Origin: Acidobacteriota bacterium
Lineage (GTDB): Bacteria > Acidobacteriota > Blastocatellia > Pyrinomonadales > Pyrinomonadaceae
Length of the DNA: 11,776 nt
NCBI GenBank assembly: GCA_003222855.1
Contig: QHXH01000229.1
Coordinates: 1-11,776, forward strand
Direction: 5' to 3'
Positions 7,390 to 11,776 of this stretch are shown piece after piece. Under the pieces are notes generated by a model. It searched no databases. It saw only the letters and a list, made by a program, of their open reading frames with translations, and was not told where the DNA came from. A program made the position numbers and the translations under genes. Each line of letters starts with the position of its first letter. The first letter of the stretch is position 1.

Positions 7390-8889
7390 ATGAACGCCCT
7401 GCTCATCTATCCGGAATTCCCCGACACCTTCTGGAGCTTTCGTCACGCCCTGAAGTTCATCGGTAAGAAATCTGCCTTCCCGCCGCTCGGACTGCTCACG
7501 ATCTCGTCGATGCTGCCTAAGGCGTGGAACCGGCGACTGGTGGACATGAACGTCCGTCCGCTCACCACTGCCGATCTCAAATGGGCGGATGTCGTATTTG
7601 CCAGCGCGATGTATGTTCAGAAAGAGTCGCTGAAAGAAGTTATCAGCTTATGTAAGGCTGAGGGGAAAAAGATTGTCATGGGCGGCCCGTATGCTTCGAT
7701 GGGTCTCAACGATGCGATTCAAGCCGATCACGTTTTCGTCGGCGAAGTCGAAACAACGTTTCCAGGGTTCCTGGATGATCTTGCGCATGGCGGAGCGAAG
7801 GCGGTTTACCAGGCATCAGAGCGGCCGGCCCTCTCTCTAACGCCCATTCCGGATTTCGCGCTGGCCGAACTTGAGCAGTACAGCGACATGTCCGTGCAGT
7901 ACTCGCGCGGCTGTCCATTCAATTGTGAGTTCTGCGACATCATCGAGATCTATGGTCGCGTCCCACGCACGAAGAGTAATCAGCAAATTCTCGCCGAGTT
8001 GGACGCGCTGGTGCGGGTTGGGTGGCGTGGTGAGGTCTTCATCGTTGACGACAATTTCATAGGTAACAAAAAGAATGTCAGAACGTTGATCCCGGAACTG
8101 GCCGAATGGTCTGCGCGCAATCACTATCCGTTCGCGTTTACCACGGAAGCGAGCGTAAATCTCGCTGACGATGATGAGTTGCTGGAACAAATGCGTACAG
8201 CTGGATTCAGGCAGGTCTTTATCGGCATCGAGACGCCAGTCACGGAAAGCTTGAAAGAGGCTCAGAAAGGTCAGAACACGCGCCGCGATCTAATCGACTC
8301 GGTAAGGCATGTGCAGAGCTACGGGATGGAGGTGCTGGGCGGCTTTATCGTCGGCTTTGATAATGATCCGGATGACATCTACGAGCGGCAGATAAACTTC
8401 ATTCGTGAAAGCGCAATCCCGGTCGCGATGGTCGGCTTGCTGGCGGCAATTCCCGACACGCAACTCTGGCGGCGCCTGGAACGCGAAGGGCGGCTCATGG
8501 GGGTCGAGGAGCATAGTGGAAGCAACACAGATTGTGTGCTCAACTTTGTGCCGAAGATGGACGCCGATCGGTTGATTGAAGGCTACAAATCCATCATCCG
8601 AAATATCTACAGTCCCGGCGAGTATTACCAGCGTTCGCTGGACAGCCTTGGCCGCGTAGCGCGTGAGGGTGCACCGCGGATAGGCGGAGGCGGACTGAAG
8701 AAAGAAGATATCTTCGCTTTTGCGCGCATCGTCTTTGCGCTGGGTGTTCGCGATCGTTCGCGCGGAGAGTTCTGGAGCTTCATGAGACAAGTTGTTTCCC
8801 AGCACCGGGACAAGATCGACGATGGGTTGATGTTCGCTGCTCTGGGCTATCACTTTCGGAAACTGACCGAAGCCTATCTCTGTTCCTGA
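7390..8889 (+). CDS. B12-binding-domain radical SAM enzyme (DUF4070-type C-terminus)
   Basis: This 499-residue protein has three parts. Residues 1 to about 150 form a Rossmann-like cobalamin-binding domain (opening MNALLIYPEFPDTFWS, with VMGGPYAS at 97-104 and VFVGEVETTFPGFL at 115-128). It lacks an obvious DxHxxG motif, as is usual in radical SAM members. Residues of about 165-345 form the radical SAM barrel, with CPFNCEFC (Cys175, Cys179, Cys182) for the 4Fe-4S cluster, FIVDDNFIGN (217-226), GIETP (279-283) and GGFIVGFD (317-324). Residues from about 345 to the end resemble the DUF4070 tail found with hopanoid C-3 methylase-like and similar enzymes. Such proteins often methylate or couple unactivated carbons of lipids or natural products in the membrane zone. 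The ATG at 7390 has no strong ribosome binding site. It is the last gene of the run. HpnR function is not claimed, because no hopanoid gene is present in the window. Confidence 0.88.
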   Translation: MNALLIYPEFPDTFWSFRHALKFIGKKSAFPPLGLLTISSMLPKAWNRRLVDMNVRPLTTADLKWADVVFASAMYVQKESLKEVISLCKAEGKKIVMGGPYASMGLNDAIQADHVFVGEVETTFPGFLDDLAHGGAKAVYQASERPALSLTPIPDFALAELEQYSDMSVQYSRGCPFNCEFCDIIEIYGRVPRTKSNQQILAELDALVRVGWRGEVFIVDDNFIGNKKNVRTLIPELAEWSARNHYPFAFTTEASVNLADDDELLEQMRTAGFRQVFIGIETPVTESLKEAQKGQNTRRDLIDSVRHVQSYGMEVLGGFIVGFDNDPDDIYERQINFIRESAIPVAMVGLLAAIPDTQLWRRLEREGRLMGVEEHSGSNTDCVLNFVPKMDADRLIEGYKSIIRNIYSPGEYYQRSLDSLGRVAREGAPRIGGGGLKKEDIFAFARIVFALGVRDRSRGEFWSFMRQVVSQHRDKIDDGLMFAALGYHFRKLTEAYLCS

Positions 8890-9007
8890 ACGACGCTCAC
8901 ACCCGGCGTCAGAGTAGGTAAGTCCTTCAAACTTCCGTTCCAGAATTGGTGTATTCATACTTCTGCTCATCAATTATAGCCGCCTCGATAGCTTATGAGG
9001 TGGTGGC

Positions 9008-9037
9008 AGCATCAGGTTTGCTTTTTCACCTGGTGCT
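9008..9037. repeat. Stem-loop, 10-bp stem
   Basis: AGCATCAGGT (9008-9017) pairs with ACCTGGTGCT (9028-9037) across a 10-nt loop, with one G-U wobble in RNA. It lies about 120 nt after the radical SAM stop. There is no U-tract after it on either strand, so it is not a standard intrinsic terminator, although it could end or protect the operon transcript. Confidence 0.4.
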
Positions 9038-9163
9038 ATTGCGCGCGCGTGGCCTAGCCTGCCAAGTACCATCCCTGTTCTTCTTGTTTTTATTTCTAAA
9101 TCTTGTAACTACCGTAAAACAAGCGTAGTTTCTAGGTACGAAGCTCTCTATTTAAGATGTTGG

Positions 9164-9316
9164 GTAGTGTCTTAATTTGTCGTTGACGTGATGGAGTCAG
9201 TACCGGGAGCGGTAGCGACCGGGTCGCAACTGAAAGCCAGAATCGAGTTTGCCAGGATGTTACCCGGTCGCTACCGCTCCCGGTACTGACCTCATCCTCA
9301 AATTAAGACACTACCT
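9164..9316. mobile_element. MITE/REP-like non-autonomous inverted-repeat element
   Basis: The element ends are a perfect 16-bp inverted repeat: GTAGTGTCTTAATTTG at 9164-9179 and its complement CAAATTAAGACACTAC at 9299-9314. A second perfect inverted repeat of 29 bp lies inside. The whole could fold as a long hairpin with a small asymmetric bulge between the two paired blocks. It is only about 150 bp long, has no transposase frame and is flanked by a short direct repeat. These are the marks of a miniature inverted-repeat transposable element moved in trans. A hairpin-type REP element is the alternative. The parent insertion sequence cannot be named from the ends alone. Confidence 0.65.
9196..9290. 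repeat. Perfect 29-bp inverted repeat, GC-rich, with 37-nt loop
   Basis: The arms are 9196-9224 and 9262-9290 and are exact reverse complements over 29 bp, with core GGGAGCGGTAGCGACCGGG. The spacer is 37 nt (9225-9261). Each arm contains ACCGGG twice (9202-9207 and 9218-9223 in the left arm). The GC-rich core contrasts with the AT-rich outer ends of the element. In RNA it would form a very stable stem, so a terminator-like or transcript-protecting effect is possible, but there is no U-run directly after it. Confidence 0.85.
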
Positions 9317-9405
9317 GATGTTGGGCTGGTATTCATTACCGCTGACAATGCAGTCTGACCCGAGTAAGCCACCGCTACGTTATATCCAGAGAAGAGGTTT
9401 ACGAG

Positions 9406-9476
9406 GCTACCGTCGCAATGCGAGGCATCGTAGCGCGCTGCGAACAAGAAAATGGCGACTGCCAGGTAACAGTCGC
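9406..9476. repeat. Two tandem small stem-loops upstream of the Asp-box gene
   Basis: The first is an interrupted hairpin: GCTAC (9406-9410) pairs with GTAGC (9430-9434), and inside it TCGC (9413-9416) pairs with GCGA (9420-9423) around AAT. The second is GCGACTG (9455-9461) pairing perfectly with CAGTCGC (9470-9476) across 8 nt. They lie 150-220 nt before the next start codon and could belong to a leader, but short stems like these also arise by chance. Confidence 0.3.
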
Positions 9477-9605
9477 AATCAATCGCTATCGTTTCGTGCC
9501 CCGGCTCAGCGCTTGACGGTGAATTATTAAATCGCGCGCGCAAAGCGGCGTAGTTGTAAGAATTGAATACGTTTGCCCGATACTTTAAGACAGCCTCAAA
9601 AGTCG

Positions 9606-9613
9606 AAAGGAAG
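9606..9613 (+). promoter_or_regulatory. Ribosome binding site for the Asp-box protein
   Basis: AAAGGAAG ends 11 nt before the ATG at 9625. It is the only purine-rich Shine-Dalgarno-like run close to that start, and it supports the ATG that precedes a signal sequence. Confidence 0.45.
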
Positions 9614-9624
9614 TTCCCCCTTCA

Positions 9625-11776
9625 ATGAATAAGAACCTTCGCCTAGCTTTCACGTCCGCCAACAGTGTGCTTGGCACAATTCGGAAGACGATCACACGCG
9701 GCCAATTGGTCGCGTTATTCGTCTTGCTGGCAATGGCCGCCATGGTCTTCGTATCGATGAGACCGTCTTCGGCAAATTCAAGCGGCGCCAAGTCCGGGCA
9801 TGTGTCCGGTTCTTCCTTGTCGAATTTAGAGGCCAGCCTTTTCGAACCAAATCACAAATTCTCAAAAGGTAACTTCAGGATCGCGAATGCCGATGGGCCT
9901 ACCCTGACGACCGATAAAGAAAGTTACTTCCCGGGCGAGATCATCACTTTCACCGGAACCAATTGGGCGACGGGCGAAGTCGTGACGATTGTCATTAGCG
10001 ACGGCGGAGAAAGCGAGGGGATAACTTTTCAGGCCACAGCGGACGACTCAGGCTCGTTCAGCGCGACGAGCCCGATGCCCACCTCCAGTCCCGCGCAACC
10101 AAGTGCTGCAAACAGCAAAGCCCAGAACATGGCGTCGGCGACCTCAGGCAACGGAATCTTTACGGCAACAGCGACCGGCGCCGCTTCCGGCCTAACGGCA
10201 GAGGTGCAATTCACTCAGCGAGCTTCAGTTAACGTGCCAACGCCGGGCTGCGGCGCGGTGCTCCCGGCTGATGTTGTCGATCACCTGAGGGGTAAGCCAA
10301 CCGACCCGTTTGACGATTATGAAGCTTGGCGCCAGGAGCATCCAAATATGATCGAGTTCCCGATGCCGCTTCAGTGTCAGAGCGAAGCATGGCGCGTGCT
10401 CCACGGACTAATGGCGGAGCCTGCAAGTCAAGCGCCAGAACCCTTGGCTCCGCTGGCGCCCTCGGCCGGCACTGATATCGACATGGCGGGTGGTGTCCAG
10501 GCTTATCAAGGCGAAGTTAACATCGCCGTTGATCCGAACAACCCGATGCATTTGGTCGCGGGCGCGAACTCATTTTACCGGGATCCGGGTGCCCCGTGCC
10601 TATCGCCCACTGGCGGTTCGGGCAGCACGTTCGGCACGCAAGCGTTGTACGGCTCGACCGACGGCGGTCAGACCTGGACCTACAAGTGTGCTCCGTGGAA
10701 CCCCACCGTCACTGGCGGCGTCACTGGCGCTGCGGCGTGGTTCGGCAGCGACCCGGCGATGGCATGGGACGCGGCGGGCAATGCTTATGCCGTTTACATG
10801 CTTATTAGCCAGAACAGCGCTGGAACGTCCAGCGGAGCGTCGATCGTAATCTCTAAATCCACTGACAGCGGGACGACCTGGTCGAACCTTGGTGTGATCG
10901 TCAACAGGATAACGGTCAACACTTCTCTTGACGACAAGGAGATGGTCGCAATCGATACCACGTCGGGCCAAGCTCATTCGCATCCAGGGCGCATCTACGT
11001 CATCTGGGACGAAGGCAACGTCGAGCGTGTGGCGTATTCAGACAATGGGACAACGTGGACAACGGTCGTCATGGGCTCCGGCACTGAGATCGGCGGAAAC
11101 GTGAGTATCGCCGCGGATGGCACGGTATGGACCGCGTGGAACCACTACAGTCAAACGGGCGGGGTCGGAAAGGGCGACTCACTCTACGTCAAGAAGTCGA
11201 CCGATGGTGGCGTGACGTGGACGGCGCCCGCCACGAACCCGATCGTTCAGCACAACCTCGCCTCGTTCGGATCGAACAACAAGCCGGCCGCGCAGGATTC
11301 GCGTGGCATAAATGCGTTTCCCATTATTGACGTTGACCGCAACTCCGCTTCGGCGAACTTCGGCAAAGTCTATATCGCATACAACGACTTCCCGCCTTCG
11401 ACGGGCAGCGGCAACAACCTGAACGTATATTTAATCAACTCCGCCAACGGAGGAGCCACGTGGTCTTCGCAGGTGCTCGTAAACGACGATGGAAGCACGA
11501 GCACGCAATTCTTTCCCTGGATGAGCGTTGACCAATCCGACGGTACAGTGAACATGTCGTGGATCGACACGCGAAACTTTACTGTCAATAACCGTCAGAC
11601 GCAGATGTACACCGCGCGCTCTATCAATGGTGGCACATCCTTCGAGGCAAATATCTCAGTCGAGGACAACGGGGGGAACTTCCGTAACAACGTCAACTAT
11701 TCTGACGATAATACGACCGACAATAGCGCGCGTAACGGCAATCAATATGGCGACTACGAAGGCATAGTAGCGACGA
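9625..11776 (+). CDS. Large exported Asp-box (BNR/sialidase-like) repeat protein, 3'-truncated
   Basis: An uninterrupted frame of 717 codons runs from ATG 9625 to the right edge, so the C-terminus is missing. An extended basic N-terminus (residues 1-27) leads to a hydrophobic stretch (28-44) and a likely cleavage site near SSA-N (50/51), indicating export. A module around residues 94-205 (LTTDKESYFPGEIITFTG onward) resembles extracellular immunoglobulin-like or adhesion modules and ends in an Ala/Ser/Thr-rich stretch. From about 290 the sequence becomes a repeat region with Asp-boxes of the form S-x-D/N-x-G-x-x-W: STDGGQTW (344), STDSGTTW (412), SDNGTTW (472), STDGGVTW (525), SANGGATW (606) and a weaker SINGGTSF (666). 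This predicts a beta-propeller of the sialidase/BNR type. Asp-boxes are structural, so sialidase activity is not implied, and no clear arginine triad can be assigned. It is likely an independent transcription unit. Confidence 0.88.
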   Translation, partial: MNKNLRLAFTSANSVLGTIRKTITRGQLVALFVLLAMAAMVFVSMRPSSANSSGAKSGHVSGSSLSNLEASLFEPNHKFSKGNFRIANADGPTLTTDKESYFPGEIITFTGTNWATGEVVTIVISDGGESEGITFQATADDSGSFSATSPMPTSSPAQPSAANSKAQNMASATSGNGIFTATATGAASGLTAEVQFTQRASVNVPTPGCGAVLPADVVDHLRGKPTDPFDDYEAWRQEHPNMIEFPMPLQCQSEAWRVLHGLMAEPASQAPEPLAPLAPSAGTDIDMAGGVQAYQGEVNIAVDPNNPMHLVAGANSFYRDPGAPCLSPTGGSGSTFGTQALYGSTDGGQTWTYKCAPWNPTVTGGVTGAAAWFGSDPAMAWDAAGNAYAVYMLISQNSAGTSSGASIVISKSTDSGTTWSNLGVIVNRITVNTSLDDKEMVAIDTTSGQAHSHPGRIYVIWDEGNVERVAYSDNGTTWTTVVMGSGTEIGGNVSIAADGTVWTAWNHYSQTGGVGKGDSLYVKKSTDGGVTWTAPATNPIVQHNLASFGSNNKPAAQDSRGINAFPIIDVDRNSASANFGKVYIAYNDFPPSTGSGNNLNVYLINSANGGATWSSQVLVNDDGSTSTQFFPWMSVDQSDGTVNMSWIDTRNFTVNNRQTQMYTARSINGGTSFEANISVEDNGGNFRNNVNYSDDNTTDNSARNGNQYGDYEGIVAT

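Larger units (their letters stand above)
9156..9325. repeat. 9-bp direct repeat flanking the inverted-repeat element
   Basis: GATGTTGGG occurs at 9156-9164 and again at 9317-9325, immediately outside the termini of the inverted-repeat element. The last G of the left copy is shared with the first base of the terminal inverted repeat, and two bases (CT, 9315-9316) separate the right terminus from the right copy. An 8-9 bp flanking duplication is what a transposition target-site duplication would look like. Confidence 0.6.
8890..9624. other. 735-nt intergenic region without a convincing gene
   Basis: This gap separates the enzyme operon from the secreted Asp-box protein. It holds the inverted-repeat element (9164-9316) and several smaller stem-loops, listed separately. 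Short open frames exist (for example 8946-9128 and 9249-9530), but they rely on weak starts, have no recognisable motifs, and the second runs through the hairpin arm. A weak promoter-like pair, TTGTAA (9554-9559) and GATACT (9579-9584) with a 19-nt spacer, lies ahead of the Asp-box gene. It matches consensus in only four of six bases at each site, so I treat it as a possibility only. No tRNA, rRNA or CRISPR pattern is visible. Confidence 0.6.

Noticed and set aside
8892..8910. Intrinsic terminator after the radical SAM gene (GACGC/GCGTC stem)
   Set aside because: The stem has only 5 bp with a 9-nt loop and no U-tract follows.
8290..8973. Open frame of 227 codons on the - strand over the end of the radical SAM gene
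   Set aside because: It is antisense to a gene with clear motifs, has no recognisable domain, and is explained by the codon bias of the + strand gene.
8946..9128. Hydrophobic 60-codon frame starting at TTG
   Set aside because: It has a weak non-ATG start without a Shine-Dalgarno sequence, and the AT-rich sequence alone explains the hydrophobic residues. It could be gene debris but cannot be supported.
9164..9316. CRISPR array or phage attachment site
   Set aside because: There is one inverted pair, no regularly spaced direct repeats, no cas genes and no integrase or tRNA nearby.
9249..9530. Protein-coding gene of 93 codons
   Set aside because: It starts inside the hairpin loop and is read through the inverted-repeat arm. 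It has no motifs and no ribosome binding site.

Overview
The window looks like chromosomal DNA from a moderately GC-rich, Gram-negative-type bacterium. The mix of a secreted Asp-box/BNR-repeat protein, an MGDG-synthase-like glycosyltransferase and B12-type radical SAM chemistry reminds me of Acidobacteriota (Blastocatellia-like). That placement is an impression from gene content, not a demonstrated one. Every gene I can support lies on the + strand.

Region 1 (2-1569) is an ABC exporter pair. The ATP-binding subunit is cut by the left window edge. Its stop overlaps the TTG start of an ABC-2 type permease, and the permease frame is interrupted by one in-frame TGA (964-966), with the rest of the frame intact.

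Region 2 (1609-8889) is a compact co-directional run of seven genes: an MGDG-synthase-like (GT28) glycosyltransferase, a NodB-family polysaccharide deacetylase overlapping it by 4 nt, a HAD-IB phosphatase, a class III PLP aminotransferase, a PaaK/F390-synthetase-like adenylate-forming enzyme, an 80-residue membrane protein and a B12-binding-domain radical SAM enzyme. The gaps are -4, 10, 30 (for the preferred aminotransferase start), 12, 67 and 32 nt, consistent with one operon. Together the genes encode glycosyl transfer, deacylation, phosphate removal, transamination, carboxylate activation and a radical reaction on an unactivated carbon. This reads as a small pathway for building or tailoring a glycolipid, aminolipid or other envelope-associated metabolite. 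I do not recognise it as a named system, and the product is unknown.

Region 3 (8890-9624) holds no convincing gene. It carries a perfect-ended inverted-repeat element of about 150 bp (9164-9316), flanked by an 8-9 bp direct repeat and containing a second perfect 29-bp inverted repeat. That is the architecture of a MITE or REP-like non-autonomous mobile element. Several smaller stem-loops lie on either side.

Region 4 (9625 to the right edge) is the 5' part (717 codons) of a large exported protein with a signal sequence, an N-terminal extracellular-type module and at least six Asp-box motifs of a sialidase/BNR-like beta-propeller. It is still open at the window end.
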